A stretch of DNA of 64,000 nt from Geobacter sp. (GCA_009684525.1 WKKR01000001.1:620001-684000); one strand, 5' to 3'; positions 1 through 10,232 are shown, numbered from the stretch's first letter. Notes: a model not told the origin generated them from the sequence alone. Translations and numbers: made by a program.

Positions 1-575
1 TGCGTCGGGTGGTGGAGACCACTGTGGCAACATTCGAGACGGTCGACATCCTGATGAACAATGCGGCAGTGATCGGTCCGGTCCGCAACCTTCACCAGGT
101 CGAACCCGATGCCTGGCAGTACGCCATGAACGTCAACCTGACCGCCCCCTGGCTCTTTGCCAGAGAGGTGGCCCCGCACATGATCCGTCAGAAGCGGGGA
201 AAGATCATCAATGTCACCTCTGGGCTGGGAGAGATCGTTATTTCCCCGTTCGGGGTCTACGCCATCGCCAAGGCAGGGCTCATCCAGATGACGCGCTATC
301 TGGCGGAGGAACTGAAGATCCACAACATCCAGGTAAACGGACTCGACCCGGCTGTCATGGACACCCGGATGCAGGAGGAAATCCGCGGCTTCGGTCCGGC
401 GATCCTCGGACCCGACGTCTTCGCCGATTTCGCGGACATGAAGGAGCGGAAAAGGTTGCTGCAGCCTGAAGAGGTCGCGCAGCTGGCAGTCTTCCTCGCA
501 TCTGAAGAGTCAGACGCGGTGACCGGCGAGAACGGCACGGAAAGCCACTACCGCGGGTTCGGCTACCGCGGCTAG
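1..575 (+). CDS. SDR-family oxidoreductase, 5' end outside window
   Basis: C-terminal three quarters of a short-chain dehydrogenase/reductase. The frame is open to the window edge, so the TGxxxGIG cofactor-binding start lies upstream; the gene is cut by the window, not broken. Visible family marks are the NNAA motif after strand beta-4 (MNNAAVIGP), a catalytic Ser in NVTSG, the YxxxK pair in VYAIAKAG, and a C-terminal VTGENGTE segment close to the usual ITGxxxxVDGG region. These enzymes use NAD(P)H to oxidise or reduce alcohols, sugars or acyl groups; the substrate cannot be told from sequence. The next gene runs convergently, so nothing in the window suggests a pathway. Confidence 0.85.
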   Translation, partial: RRVVETTVATFETVDILMNNAAVIGPVRNLHQVEPDAWQYAMNVNLTAPWLFAREVAPHMIRQKRGKIINVTSGLGEIVISPFGVYAIAKAGLIQMTRYLAEELKIHNIQVNGLDPAVMDTRMQEEIRGFGPAILGPDVFADFADMKERKRLLQPEEVAQLAVFLASEESDAVTGENGTESHYRGFGYRG

Positions 576-681
576 AATCCCGCCCGCATCCTCCCATGCC
601 CGGCTACAATCAGACGCAAGGCCTTCCGGGGAGCCGCCCCCCTCTCCGTGGCCGGCCCTCTCCGACATCACAGCTTACCGA

Positions 682-3015
682 TTACGGTACGACGTCGACC
701 AGCGTTCTCATGTAGCGCATATTGAACCCGCAACTACCATGACAACCAGCACAAAGGTTTTTCGCATCTTTGGCGTTCCAGACCGTGCCCGTGCTATTGG
801 AGAGCGTGACATCCGCCGGCGTGGGGGGATAGGGTGAAGGTCCGCTGCATTGATATGACACGGTCGAATTATAGTATGCGACCTGCAGCCCAGGCTCTTT
901 GTTGACCAGTTTCCCATCGCGGACCATGGAGAGCTGGGTCGATCCGTGAACGTTGTGGCAGGTGATACAACTTACCTGGCTGTCGTAGGCGTGCGATCTC
1001 CAGTCCGAGGCGAATTTCGGGCCGGGGCCGCAACTGTATTTGATGGCCAGATGGTAATAGTGAGCATTGACGCCGGACGAATCGTTCCTGAAGTTGGTAT
1101 TCGTGTTGCTGCCGACGAACGCCTCACTGGCGTGACAGCTCAGGCATAAAGCAAAATCGTTCGCTTTTACATCGCTGTCGCAGCCGTTGTTCCGCGGGAT
1201 ATTCATGGAAAGGCCGCCGTTAATCGATTTGAGCCGGTAGCCATGTTGATAATCGTTATTTGCCCCGATAACGGCAGTATAGACATATGTCCGGGCAGTG
1301 CCGTCAATATGGGGCATCTCAAGGTTGTGACAGGCGGAGCAGGCCGCGGCGGGTCCGGTCACGGTACCGCTACTTGCCGGAATGGATGCCGAGGATGAAA
1401 GGCCGTGGCCGGTCTTGTAGTAACCCCAACCCGTGCCATACGGATACGCACCGGATTCGTTGCCGATGACGTTCGGAGCGCTTATACCGCCAATGACCGA
1501 AGGGGTCTCGTCGTGGCAGGTTGCGCACCACTTCTCTTTGCCTGATTTCAGGAGACTGCCGCTGTAAACCCCGAATGTCCAATTGTTCTTCGCGCCGAAT
1601 GCGGCGTCGTTCACCCCTTCGTAGCTGCCGCCGGGACTGTGACAGGTATTGCAGACATCAGTCTCGGTAAGGCTGTACCTTCCATCGCCATTACTATCGA
1701 TCCCCGATTTGAAATTCGGGAAGCTGGCAGTGTCGTGACAGCCGTCGCAGGCGATATTCGGCCCTTTTACATTGCCGCCGTCGTTCTGGGTATGGGTGGC
1801 GTGGCTCTTCCAGGTCCCCTTCCCCTGGCTGAACTTGCCAGGCTCGTATTCATAGCCTGCAGAATGGCCGTGGCAGCTGCCGCACCCGTCCCCGCTCACC
1901 GAACCACCGGCCCCCCATTGTGCATCGCCATGGCAGGAGATGGCCGAGCAGCTGCCGCCACCGGGGCTGTAGGTATAGGTAAAGGTATAGCCCGGTTTCG
2001 GCTGCAGTTCATAGACGCTGTTTACATGCTTGCTTTTGTCCGTGATGGAATCACCGGTGGCAGTCGTACCATAATGGCAGATGGAACAGTCGCTCAGGGT
2101 GTGCGCAACATGGATCGGATGGCTGTTCGCCTTCGGCGAACCAGTGGCGTATTCCGGCGGATAGCCATGGCAGCCGTTGCAGGCGAGCGGACCGGTGGTG
2201 CCCCATGCCGGCGTGATGTTGGGCGTAACCGCGCCGGTCACCACGGCAGCGCCGTCACTGTGGCAGTAGGTATTGGAACATGTGCCGAAATAGTCCCTGG
2301 TGCCGCTTTTGGGGAGATAGTCGTCGAACGGCCCGGAATAGGCGCCGGAGGGAGCGCCGCTCGGATCGTGCAGTCTGATGACGAGCATGCGCCTGGCGGC
2401 GCTCGTGGCATGGGCAAAGGGGTTTGGCTCGCTCAGGTGGTTGGCATGACATCTGCCGCAATTGGCTGTGCCGGTGTAGTAGAGATCATGCCGCGCATGG
2501 CTCCCCGCCCTGCCGCTGTCGCCTCCGGCCGGCGGCGCGCCGTGGCAGCCGGAGCAGCCAGCCGGAATGGCAAACAGTGCGCTTCCCCATGGCGGGGTCT
2601 CCCGCTCGAAATGGCAATTGACATTGGTACAGGTACGCAACGACGGGGTGGCGGTCTGGGGGAATGCCGCCGTCATGTTTTTGTAAAGCGCTGACAGTGG
2701 TGAGTTGTTGATATTGGGCGAAATGCTGATCATGCCGTCACGGTGTCCGGTCGAATAGATGTCGCTTCCCTTGTGGCATCGCGCACAGACTGCCGGTGTA
2801 GCGTTGCCATCCATATGGGTCCGGTGATTGCCCTGAAACCCGCCGGTGAAAATATCCCTGTTGGAGGCATCGAGTGGCCGGACATCCGCAGGGACCAGAG
2901 TCCCATGGCAACCGGTGCACGTTATTTCCGCTGAAGCCATACTGACCATGCAGAAAAGTGAACCTGAAAAAAACAGGGTAGCTATGAAATTGCGGGTTAT
3001 TGGTACGAAATGCAT
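682..3015 (-). CDS. secreted 17-heme c-type cytochrome (CXXCH/CX4CH)
   Basis: A 777-residue exported multiheme cytochrome. I count 17 heme-binding motifs: 14 CXXCH and 3 CX4CH (CTNVNCH, CSNTYCH, CSAISCH), the mixture typical of large Geobacter cytochromes of the CxxxxCH/CxxCH family. An N-terminal signal peptide (about residues 1-30, ending ASA) sends it to the periplasm, where hemes are attached; it may go on to the cell surface. No membrane anchor or lipobox is seen. ATG at 3015 is chosen because AAGGAG lies 7-8 bases before it; the frame is open a further 30 bases upstream without a ribosome site. Likely role, by family only, is electron transfer to extracellular acceptors. It is monocistronic, with a long structured leader. 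Confidence 0.9.
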   Translation of the reverse strand: MHFVPITRNFIATLFFSGSLFCMVSMASAEITCTGCHGTLVPADVRPLDASNRDIFTGGFQGNHRTHMDGNATPAVCARCHKGSDIYSTGHRDGMISISPNINNSPLSALYKNMTAAFPQTATPSLRTCTNVNCHFERETPPWGSALFAIPAGCSGCHGAPPAGGDSGRAGSHARHDLYYTGTANCGRCHANHLSEPNPFAHATSAARRMLVIRLHDPSGAPSGAYSGPFDDYLPKSGTRDYFGTCSNTYCHSDGAAVVTGAVTPNITPAWGTTGPLACNGCHGYPPEYATGSPKANSHPIHVAHTLSDCSICHYGTTATGDSITDKSKHVNSVYELQPKPGYTFTYTYSPGGGSCSAISCHGDAQWGAGGSVSGDGCGSCHGHSAGYEYEPGKFSQGKGTWKSHATHTQNDGGNVKGPNIACDGCHDTASFPNFKSGIDSNGDGRYSLTETDVCNTCHSPGGSYEGVNDAAFGAKNNWTFGVYSGSLLKSGKEKWCATCHDETPSVIGGISAPNVIGNESGAYPYGTGWGYYKTGHGLSSSASIPASSGTVTGPAAACSACHNLEMPHIDGTARTYVYTAVIGANNDYQHGYRLKSINGGLSMNIPRNNGCDSDVKANDFALCLSCHASEAFVGSNTNTNFRNDSSGVNAHYYHLAIKYSCGPGPKFASDWRSHAYDSQVSCITCHNVHGSTQLSMVRDGKLVNKEPGLQVAYYNSTVSYQCSGPSPYPPTPADVTLSNSTGTVWNAKDAKNLCAGCHGSCGFNMRYMRTLVDVVP

Positions 3016-3082
3016 CACTGAGGCTCCTTGAATATCCATGGTCATCCCAGGCCGTAATCCACTTTCTCTTCAGATGCTGTCC

Positions 3083-3160
3083 ACCGAATCGCCCTATCCG
3101 GCTGGGCGATCGGCCTCAAAATGCCGGTTGCATCGCCAAAGCGACGACGCCGGATAGCCG
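3083..3160 (-). promoter_or_regulatory. structured leader upstream of the 17-heme cytochrome
   Basis: Dense inverted repeats sit 70-145 bases before the cytochrome start. CTATCCGGC (3094-3102) pairs with GCCGGATAG (3149-3157). GGCGAT (3105-3110) pairs with ATCGCC (3132-3137). In the minus-strand transcript, alternative pairings form a CCGATCGCCC/GGGCGATTCGG hairpin next to the gene and a GCCGG-CUAU-CCGGC hairpin further up. Competing helices suggest a cis-regulatory RNA. I looked for the GEMM-I signature (GGCAAACC and GACGCAAAGCC), expected for a cGAMP or c-di-GMP riboswitch in Geobacter, and did not find it. The class is therefore unassigned. Confidence 0.4.
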
Positions 3161-3588
3161 GCAATGAGGATGCACTCTACTCCTGGCAAGGATGTCTATA
3201 AGGGATGAAACACATTCCACCGCGGGGTTGCAGACCGATTAATTACAGATGCTTAATATAATGGCTTCTGAAATATTTTCAAAGAAAAAAATGATTGCAA
3301 CATATCGTTATATTTGAATTTTATTCACTATTTATGCAAAATATTATGATAAATACACTAGATACCGCAATCAGCATGAGCAGTTTGGTGGCAATAGGCG
3401 TTGCGCTCCCGAATATCGGTAACGGCAAGGTAGTGTATCGACGAATGCGTAATAAATTCAGATTTATGTATATAACTGACTGTAAATCGAACACTTAAGT
3501 ATGCATATGGGATGTCCGAAAAGTTGAAATGAAAGAACTCAAAGAGTCGGGCTGGCTCATCTGGATTTCAACCCACGGGGGTTTCGAC
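3161..3588. other. intergenic region between divergent cytochrome and chemoreceptor genes
   Basis: About 430 bases without a convincing gene. The part from 3241 to 3380 is strongly AT-rich compared with the neighbouring genes and probably holds the promoters. No clear sigma-70, sigma-54 or sigma-28 box could be fixed by eye. A short open frame at 3295-3498 lacks a ribosome site and any recognisable protein features. Confidence 0.5.
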
Positions 3589-5268
3589 ATGCGATTTGGA
3601 TTCTCATACGTCACATCCAGTCTTTCGCGAAGACTTACGCTAATGACGGTCGCCATCATTTTCGCGACTGTTGCCCTGTTCGTGGGCTATGGCTATTGGT
3701 CGCAAAAATCCGCCGGTTTGGCAGCCGTGGACGGGAAACTCCTCGCGTCCGCGGCTGCCGTCAAGATGGAAACCGATGCCTTCCATGACCAGATGCAAAA
3801 TCCTGCTGCCATCGATAAAGGGGCATATGAGCTCATGGTAAAGGATCTGAGCCGCTTTGCCGAAGAAGCAGGGGTCAAATACGTCTATACAGTCATGGAA
3901 AAAGAGGGGAAGCTCTTCTTCTCCACATCCAGCTACACCCGGGAAGAGATGGAAAAGGGTGAGCACACGAAGATGTTCGATCCGTACGAAGATCCGAGTC
4001 CGGGTCTGAAGGCAGCCATTGCCGACGGCAAGGTCCACTTCGACGAATATACCGACCAATGGGGGAGTTTCCGCTCGGTCTTCATGCCGGTAACCTCTCC
4101 CGGAGGTGTTCGTTACGTGACATGCGTGGATCTGGAGATATCAAATATTGCCGCAATGCTGCAAAAACAGCTTCTTTACACCTCTCTCCTCGGCTGCCTG
4201 GTCTTCATGATCGCCATTGTGGCGACCATGCTGATGATACACCCGATGAGCCGCACCATCGGTGTCCTGACAGAGGGGGTGAGCCGCATAACCAAAGGGG
4301 ATCTGAGCGTAAACCTGGAATGCACACGTACAGACGAATTGGGGCGCCTTGCACGGGACATGAACGGCATGGTCGCCAATCTCCGGAGCATCGTCGGCTC
4401 GGTACAGGAAAGTGCCAGTGAGATCGTCCATGCAGCAGGGGATCAGTATCGCAGGGCGCTCCAGATGGCAACGGATGCCGAGGATGTGGCGGGCCAAGCC
4501 TCAACCGTTGCTACTGCAGGGGAAGAGATTGCAGGCACATCCGGTGAGATCACGCAGAACTGCATCAACACGTCCGAAGCCTCGGCAATAGCCAACAGAA
4601 TGGCCTCATCCGGAGAAGACGTTGTGGCGGAGACGATCACGCGGATGCACCGGATCGCGGAGCGAGTGAACGAAACAGCACAGACCATGTCCGGCCTCGG
4701 TAAGCGTTCGGATCAGATCGGGGTGATCGCCGCAACAATCGAGGATATAGCGGACCAGACCAACCTCATTGCCTTGAACGCCGCCATAGAGGCAGCCCGT
4801 GCCGGAGAGGTCGGGCGCGGATTCGCCGTTGTCGCAGATGAGGTACGTGGGCTTGCAGAGCGGACTGCCAAGGCAACTCGGGAGATTACCACAATGATAC
4901 GGACCATCCAGCAGGAAACTGCCGGGGCCATTGCCTCCATGCAGGAGGGGGTAACGGAGGTCAATGCGGGGACAGATGGTGCAGCCAGATCAGGAAAGGC
5001 ACTGCAGGAAATTCTCGAACAGATCAACGCGGTCAGTTTTCAGGTAAACCAGATCGCCACAGCATCAGGAGAGCAGACGATAACGACCAACGAGATCAGC
5101 AAGAGCATCCACCAGATAACGCACGTTGTCCAGGAAACAGCTCAGAGCGCCCATGAATCGGCTGACGCCGCCGACCGGATGCAACTGCTCGCGGGCCGGT
5201 TACAGGAGCTCATGAATCAGTTCAGGACAGCGGAAACGGAAACCGCTTCCGCATCGGTCACTACCTGA
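3589..5268 (+). CDS. methyl-accepting chemotaxis protein
   Basis: A 559-residue transmembrane chemoreceptor. Order: short cytoplasmic start, TM1 (about 17-37), a periplasmic sensor of about 155 residues, TM2 (about 193-215), a HAMP domain (about 215-268), then a long coiled-coil signalling domain. The hairpin tip that binds CheA/CheW is plain: [16 protein letters not shown] followed by [12 protein letters not shown] and LAERT. The periplasmic ligand is unknown. The start is placed at ATG 3589 (GGGGGT 6-7 bases upstream), which gives a normal N-terminus before TM1; an ATG at 3529 is in frame but adds 20 atypical residues. No che genes are adjacent, so it is an orphan receptor feeding a pathway elsewhere. 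Confidence 0.93.
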   Translation: MRFGFSYVTSSLSRRLTLMTVAIIFATVALFVGYGYWSQKSAGLAAVDGKLLASAAAVKMETDAFHDQMQNPAAIDKGAYELMVKDLSRFAEEAGVKYVYTVMEKEGKLFFSTSSYTREEMEKGEHTKMFDPYEDPSPGLKAAIADGKVHFDEYTDQWGSFRSVFMPVTSPGGVRYVTCVDLEISNIAAMLQKQLLYTSLLGCLVFMIAIVATMLMIHPMSRTIGVLTEGVSRITKGDLSVNLECTRTDELGRLARDMNGMVANLRSIVGSVQESASEIVHAAGDQYRRALQMATDAEDVAGQASTVATAGEEIAGTSGEITQNCINTSEASAIANRMASSGEDVVAETITRMHRIAERVNETAQTMSGLGKRSDQIGVIAATIEDIADQTNLIALNAAIEAARAGEVGRGFAVVADEVRGLAERTAKATREITTMIRTIQQETAGAIASMQEGVTEVNAGTDGAARSGKALQEILEQINAVSFQVNQIATASGEQTITTNEISKSIHQITHVVQETAQSAHESADAADRMQLLAGRLQELMNQFRTAETETASASVTT

Positions 5269-5555
5269 CAGATGCTACAGTAACGCGCAACGTCGCAGAC
5301 CACTCCCTGAATAGAGGGGTCGTACGTCTGTGCCCCCTTTCCTCTAGACCTAGTTCCCCGTCAAAGATTCCAGCTTGACCTGCTCCTCTCATTTTCCTCT
5401 TCTGCCTCTGCTGTAGCAATCCCATCCGGTTCTCCGTCATTGACACCTGCTATCGGGCTGCTACCATTTATGAATACAGACTAATCACCTGTAGCCCTGA
5501 GAAGGTATCACCAGCCGAATCACCTTGTTGTGTCATGAACGAAAGGAGTAAGACC

Positions 5556-6521
5556 ATGATGCGAAAACTGGCAGGATCTGCCCTGGGCCTTCTGGCCCTC
5601 TTGTGCTGTGCCGTCCCGGCGTATCCATGGGGATGGGCAGCCCACACCTACATCATCGATCATATAGGAACAACAAAAACCGAAGCCAACCAGCAGGAAG
5701 TTTACGGCAGCATGGCTACCGACGTCTTCAACTATCTCACCCTTGCCGACCCTACCTTGGAACCGGTCCAGAATATCCTGTTTTACGAGGCCCACTACCA
5801 GCCACTGCCCCTGTGGGACAACGCAACACAGGCGCTGAAGCCTCTGGCGTACGGCTTTGTAAGCCACAACGAAGCATGGGGTGAGGATTGGACAGCCCAT
5901 ATCCAGAACCTTACCATCGGCGGCAGCGAGGGCTATGTCATCATCAAGGCGCGAGCACTGGCCAATGAACTGGCCACTGCCCTGCAAGGGGCCGTCGGTT
6001 CCGACGATCTGCTGGTCGTCTCCCATGAACTGATCGAATACGGCGTGGACCTGCTGGTAAGAAATGAGCTTGATTCCGGCATCGGCCTGCAGATGGCGCA
6101 GGCGGCACAGCAACGCGATCCGGCCTTTCCGGACTTGCTGGCAGCAACTTTCGCCACTGCCCTCGCCCCGCTCGGTCTGCCCGTCGACCAGGCTGGAACC
6201 CTCATCGTCGGGGCTGAAGCTCAGTTCCGCCAGAGCATGGTAATCTACGGACTGATCCTGGCAACAACCGACGACACCCTGATGCTCGATCTGCTGGTGC
6301 AGTTCCTGCTGCCCCAGGCCCAGGCCTACTTTGCCGCCAGCGGCATCAGTCTCCCTCCGGAAGTCGAGCTGGACCAAGTCATCCGTTTCGGCCTCGCACG
6401 CTCCATGGAGCTATGCGCCGATGACTACCGAAAGGAATTGATCCGCACCAGAAGCCACACCGTAAGTCAACTGGCAGTCAACGGAGTTCTTTACCGGGGC
6501 ATACTTACAGCACACAGGTGA
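5556..6521 (+). CDS. secreted zinc-dependent phospholipase C-like protein
   Basis: A 321-residue protein with a signal peptide (MMRKLAGSALGLLALL to about PAYP) whose mature chain would begin WGWAAH. An N-terminal Trp followed by a close His is the hallmark of the zinc phospholipase C / S1-P1 nuclease fold, where the Trp amine and His side chains bind zinc. Later candidate metal ligands are GSMATDVF (Asp), a GFVSHNEAWGEDWTAH segment and VVSHELIEYG. Expected activity is hydrolysis of phospholipids or another phosphodiester outside the cytoplasm; the substrate is inferred. ATG 5556 is preceded by GAAAGGAG at ideal spacing. A strong hairpin follows the gene at 6551-6580. It appears to be transcribed alone. 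Confidence 0.7.
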   Translation: MMRKLAGSALGLLALLCCAVPAYPWGWAAHTYIIDHIGTTKTEANQQEVYGSMATDVFNYLTLADPTLEPVQNILFYEAHYQPLPLWDNATQALKPLAYGFVSHNEAWGEDWTAHIQNLTIGGSEGYVIIKARALANELATALQGAVGSDDLLVVSHELIEYGVDLLVRNELDSGIGLQMAQAAQQRDPAFPDLLAATFATALAPLGLPVDQAGTLIVGAEAQFRQSMVIYGLILATTDDTLMLDLLVQFLLPQAQAYFAASGISLPPEVELDQVIRFGLARSMELCADDYRKELIRTRSHTVSQLAVNGVLYRGILTAHR

Positions 6522-6550
6522 CGGCACAGATCCACTGCCTGCAAACAACA

Positions 6551-6580
6551 GCGGTCCGCCGGGATGTCCCGGTGGGCCGC
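6551..6580 (+). terminator. hairpin terminator after the phospholipase C-like gene
   Basis: GCGGTCCGCCGGG pairs with CCCGGTGGGCCGC across a four-base ATGT loop, about 30 bases after the stop. The downstream T-run is weak (TCGCGTTT), so termination strength is uncertain. Confidence 0.6.
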
Positions 6581-6890
6581 TCGCGTTTAACCTGCAACGC
6601 AGTTATTGCCTCACTTTACCCCCTACCGTCAGCTACGCAGTATACCCCCACCGTTTAATACCAAAAGCAATAACACCATAGTTTGATAACGTCGTTTGTT
6701 TATATCTACGTCTTTATCTTTTAGTTATTATTTATTTTTTTTCTGACAATTTTATTACACTGATACCATTTTTCTTGATTGTGTATTTTTTAAAATACGG
6801 TTATAGTTTGTCGCCTGCATGATGCAGACAAGCCGGGAATATTCAACACCCTCTCCACACCGGAGATATTTTGCCACGCGAAAGGAGAAT
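6581..6890 (+). other. AT-rich intergenic region upstream of the Cache protein
   Basis: About 310 bases with no supported gene. The stretch 6640-6810 is very AT-rich and likely carries the promoter of the Cache gene. Several T-rich runs make it hard to fix one promoter by eye. Confidence 0.45.
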
Positions 6891-7340
6891 ATGATGAAAC
6901 GTTTTATGCTGTTTGTCGCACTTGCCGCAATGCTGGTCGTATCTGCCCAACCCGTATGTGCCGAAAGCTTTGGTACCGCTGACGAAGCCAAGGCAATGCT
7001 TGAAAAGGCAATTACTGCCCTCAAGGCCGACAAGGCCGATGCCCTTGCCAAATTCACCAAAGGCGAAGGTGGGTTTAAGGACCGTGACCTCTACCCCTTC
7101 TGCGGCGGCCCGGACGGCATCTTCACCGCGCATCCGACCCTGGTAGGGAAAAGCCTCAAGGACCTGAAAGACAAGGCCGGCAAACCGCTTGGCCAGGATA
7201 TCTACGCTGCTGCCAAAGAAGGAGCGATAGCCGAGGTTTCCTACATGTGGCCGCGTCCGGGCACAACCGAACCAGTACAGAAACAGTCGTTTGTCACCAA
7301 GGTAGGGGATCAGGTCTGCGCTGTCGGTTACTACAAGTAA
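6891..7340 (+). CDS. secreted single-Cache domain protein
   Basis: A 149-residue exported protein consisting of little more than one Cache sensor domain. The signal peptide is about residues 1-25 (cleavage near VCAES). The rest matches the single-Cache style seen in chemoreceptors and histidine kinases: a long helix rich in Ala/Lys (DEAKAMLEKAITALKADKAD), then a strand set with DLYPFCGGPDGIFTAHP, and a C-terminal YMWPRPG and VGDQVCAVGYY. Cache domains bind small ligands such as organic acids. There is no membrane segment or output domain, so it would act as a soluble periplasmic binding or carrier protein. GAAAGGAG lies 4-8 bases before ATG 6891; ATG 6894 is an equally good start. Confidence 0.75.
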   Translation: MMKRFMLFVALAAMLVVSAQPVCAESFGTADEAKAMLEKAITALKADKADALAKFTKGEGGFKDRDLYPFCGGPDGIFTAHPTLVGKSLKDLKDKAGKPLGQDIYAAAKEGAIAEVSYMWPRPGTTEPVQKQSFVTKVGDQVCAVGYYK

Positions 7341-7394
7341 CCGATAAGCGACAGTCCTTCACCTATTGCGCGGGATCATTCGGGATGAACACAG

Positions 7395-7436
7395 GGGGTG
7401 CTTCTCCGCTTTCAGAGCGGGCCAAGAAAGCACCCC
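7395..7436 (+). terminator. terminator after the Cache gene
   Basis: GGGGTGCTT (7395-7403) pairs with AAGCACCCC (ending 7436), with a second small CCGCT/AGCGG helix inside. ATTTCTT follows. Confidence 0.6.
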
Positions 7437-7549
7437 ATTTCTTGGCCCCAAACAAATATCTAACCTAAAACTTGAAGAAATAATCCGGAACATGCTGTAG
7501 TATCGTTGATTTTTCTGACTCACCCTCAATTCAGTACATTTTACAGGCA

Positions 7550-7586
7550 TAAAAAAACCCCCGCTCGGACAATCCGGGCGGGGGTT
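7550..7586 (-). terminator. terminator of acnB
   Basis: On the minus strand AACCCCCGCC pairs with GCGGGGGTT around a short loop, and a run of seven T follows at 7557-7551. It lies just after the acnB stop. Confidence 0.85.
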
Positions 7587-7608
7587 ACATTACAATCCCT
7601 CAATCACA

Positions 7609-10152
7609 TTACTTGTATTCCGGCATCTCGTCGAACTGGAGATACTTGTAGATCGCGTCCTTCTTCGGCTCGACCTTCTCCTTGTAGACTGCCATGAACT
7701 CGGCCACCGTCGGCAGTTTGCCCATGGTGGCGGTAACTGCGCCCAGTTCGGCGGAACCGAGGAACACCTTGGCGCCATCACCGATACGGTCGTCGAAGTT
7801 GCGGGTCGAGGTGGAGAACATGTTCACCGCATCGGGCACGCGGGCCTGGTTACCCATGCAGAGAGAGCAGCCGGCGATCTCGATCCGGGCACCAAAGGCA
7901 CTGTAAACCGAGAAGTAGGCTTCGTCCTTGAGCTGTGCCTGATCCATGCGGGTCGGCGGGCAGATCCAGGTGCGGACGCTCGGATTGAACTTCAGGCCAC
8001 GCCAGATTTCGGCAGCAGCGCGGAAGTGGCCGATATTGGTCATGCAGGACCCGAGGAAGACGTCCTGGATCGGCGTGCCGGCTACGTCGGAAAGGAGCTT
8101 GACGTCGTCCGGATCGTTCGGGCAGGCCAGGATCGGCTCGGTGATTTCGGCCAGGTCGATCTCGATCACGTCGGCGTAGGCGCCGGTCGCTTCGGCATTC
8201 TTGTCGGCTTCAAGCAGTTCAGGTTTGGCCAGCCAGGCATTGACCGCGTCGATCCTGTTCTGCAGGGTCTTGGCATCCTGGTAGCCGTCGGCGATCATTT
8301 TCTTCATCAGTGCCACGTTGGAGCGAAGATAAGTGGCAACCGATTCCTTGGAGAGCTGGATGCAGCCGGCAGCAGCGGAACGCTCGGCAGCGGCGTCGGT
8401 CAGCTCGAACGCCTGCTCGACGGTGAGGTCGGGAAGGCCTTCCATCTCCAGGATGCGGCCGTTGAAGATGTTGATCTTGTTCTTCTTGGGCACGGTCAGT
8501 TTCCCCTGCTTGATGGCCCAGTAAGGGATGGCATTGACTGCATCGCGCAGGGTGATACCGGGATTCAGCTTGCCCTTGAAGCGGACGAGTACTGACTCGG
8601 GCATATCCAACGGCATGAAGCCCATGGCGCCGGCAAAGGCGACCAGGCCGGAACCGGCCGGGAAGCTGATGCCGATCGGGAAGCGGGTGTGGGAGTCACC
8701 GCCAGTACCGACGGTGTCGGGGAGCAGCAGGCGGTTGAGCCAGGAATGGATGACGCCGTCGCCCGGCTTGAGGGGTACGCCGCAACGATCGATGATGAAC
8801 TTGGGCAGGTTCTTGTGCATCTTCACGTCTGCCGGCTTCGGATAGGCGGCGGTGTGGCAGAACGACTGCATGAACATCGGCGACAGGAACTTGAGGCAGG
8901 CCAGTTCCTTGAGCTCGTCGGCGGTCATCGGGCCGGTGGTGTCCTGGGAACCGACCGTGGTCATCTTCGGTTCGCAGGCAGTGCCGGGAAGAACGCCTGC
9001 AACGCCGCAGGCCTTGCCGACCATCTTCTGGGCCAGGGAGTACCCCTGGTCAGCCTTGGGTGCAGGGTTGACCGGCAGGGTAAAGACATCGGTAGCTGCA
9101 AGGCCGAGCGCCTTGCGGGCCTTGTCGGTAACAGCGCGGCCGATGATCAGCGGGATACGGCCACCGGCGCGGAATTCGTCGGCCAGGGTGTTGGGGTTGA
9201 TCTTGAAGGTGGAGATGACCTCACCCTTCTCGTTGGAGATCTCACCCTTCTTGGTGTTGATGGTGATGATATCGCCGTCGTTCATCTTGGTCACGTCGGC
9301 CTTCAGCGGCAGTGCGCCGGAGTCCTGGGCGGTGTTGAAGAAGATCGGGGCGATGACTCCGCCGATGATCACGCCGGCGGTCTTTTTGTTGGGTACGCAG
9401 GGGATCTCCTGGCCCATGTGCCAGAGAACGCTGTTGCAGGCCGATTTGCGGGAAGAGCCGGTGCCGACCACGTCGCCGACAAAGGCCACCTGATTGCCGG
9501 CGGCGCGCCAGTCGGCGATATCCTTGAGGCGGTTCGGGAAGCGGGTTTTGCCCATGGCCAGGGCGTGCAGCGGGATATCGGGACGGCTCCAGGCATCGCC
9601 GGCCGGAGAGAAGTCGTCGGTATTGATTTCGCCTTCGACCTTGAAGACCTTGACCTTGATAGTTTCGGGCAGGCCGGGACGATTGGTGAACCATTCGGCA
9701 TTGGCCCAGGATTCGAGCACCTTCTTGGCAGCCGCGTTGGACTTGGAGAGTTCCACGACCTTGTCGAAGCCGTCATAGACCAGGGTCATTCCACACAGGG
9801 CGGTAGCAGCTTCCTGGGCCAGCTCGGCGTCCTTGAGGGCTTCGACCAGCGGATTCACGTTGTAGCCGCCCAGCATGGTGCCGAGCATGCGGACCGCCTC
9901 GACCTTGGAGATCAGAGGAGATTTTTTGCTCCCCTTGACGATCTCGGCAAGGAAGGCTGCCTTTACTTCGGCTGCCGGATCCACACCAGGGGAAACCCTT
10001 TCCTTGATCAGGTTGACGAGGAACGCTTCCTTGCCGGCAGGCGGTGCCTCAAGGAGTTTGCACAGCTCGGCGGTCTGCTCGGGATTGAGCGGCAGGGCCG
10101 GAATCCCCTGTGAATTGCGTTCGGCTTCGTGCTGCAGATAGGCTTCGATCAT
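7609..10152 (-). CDS. acnB: aconitate hydratase B / 2-methylisocitrate dehydratase
   Basis: An 847-residue bifunctional AcnB. It isomerises citrate to isocitrate in the TCA cycle and can hydrate 2-methylaconitate in the methylcitrate route, using a [4Fe-4S] cluster in the cytoplasm. The N-terminus ([20 protein letters not shown]) and helical repeat region are those of AcnB rather than AcnA. The swivel domain comes next ([20 protein letters not shown]), then the catalytic half. Cluster cysteines are seen in [10 protein letters not shown] and [13 protein letters not shown] near the C-terminus. Length matches the family. AGGAGGAG precedes the ATG. A TGTATACA palindrome lies about 85 bases upstream. 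hisS upstream has its own terminator, so acnB is probably transcribed separately. Confidence 0.97.
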   Translation of the reverse strand: MIEAYLQHEAERNSQGIPALPLNPEQTAELCKLLEAPPAGKEAFLVNLIKERVSPGVDPAAEVKAAFLAEIVKGSKKSPLISKVEAVRMLGTMLGGYNVNPLVEALKDAELAQEAATALCGMTLVYDGFDKVVELSKSNAAAKKVLESWANAEWFTNRPGLPETIKVKVFKVEGEINTDDFSPAGDAWSRPDIPLHALAMGKTRFPNRLKDIADWRAAGNQVAFVGDVVGTGSSRKSACNSVLWHMGQEIPCVPNKKTAGVIIGGVIAPIFFNTAQDSGALPLKADVTKMNDGDIITINTKKGEISNEKGEVISTFKINPNTLADEFRAGGRIPLIIGRAVTDKARKALGLAATDVFTLPVNPAPKADQGYSLAQKMVGKACGVAGVLPGTACEPKMTTVGSQDTTGPMTADELKELACLKFLSPMFMQSFCHTAAYPKPADVKMHKNLPKFIIDRCGVPLKPGDGVIHSWLNRLLLPDTVGTGGDSHTRFPIGISFPAGSGLVAFAGAMGFMPLDMPESVLVRFKGKLNPGITLRDAVNAIPYWAIKQGKLTVPKKNKINIFNGRILEMEGLPDLTVEQAFELTDAAAERSAAAGCIQLSKESVATYLRSNVALMKKMIADGYQDAKTLQNRIDAVNAWLAKPELLEADKNAEATGAYADVIEIDLAEITEPILACPNDPDDVKLLSDVAGTPIQDVFLGSCMTNIGHFRAAAEIWRGLKFNPSVRTWICPPTRMDQAQLKDEAYFSVYSAFGARIEIAGCSLCMGNQARVPDAVNMFSTSTRNFDDRIGDGAKVFLGSAELGAVTATMGKLPTVAEFMAVYKEKVEPKKDAIYKYLQFDEMPEYK

Positions 10153-10232
10153 AATCTCCTCCTGTGATTAAGTGACCCTGAACGTCCAATCTTTTCAGGT
10201 AGTTTCTCTTTTTGACCAGCCAGCTAAACGGA

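Noticed and set aside
1-575. SDR gene as a truncated pseudogene
   Set aside because: The frame runs open to the window edge, so the missing N-terminus is explained by the cut.
1639-2694. A 351-codon plus-strand frame
   Set aside because: Lies antisense to the 17-heme cytochrome, whose heme motifs fix the coding strand.
3083-3240. GEMM-I (c-di-GMP or cGAMP) riboswitch at the cytochrome leader
   Set aside because: The conserved GGCAAACC and GACGCAAAGCC blocks are absent on both strands, so the class was not assigned.
8689-10113. A 474-codon open frame on the plus strand opposite acnB
   Set aside because: Composition is that of the reverse strand of a GC-rich gene; no ribosome site or family motif, and acnB is unmistakable on the other strand.
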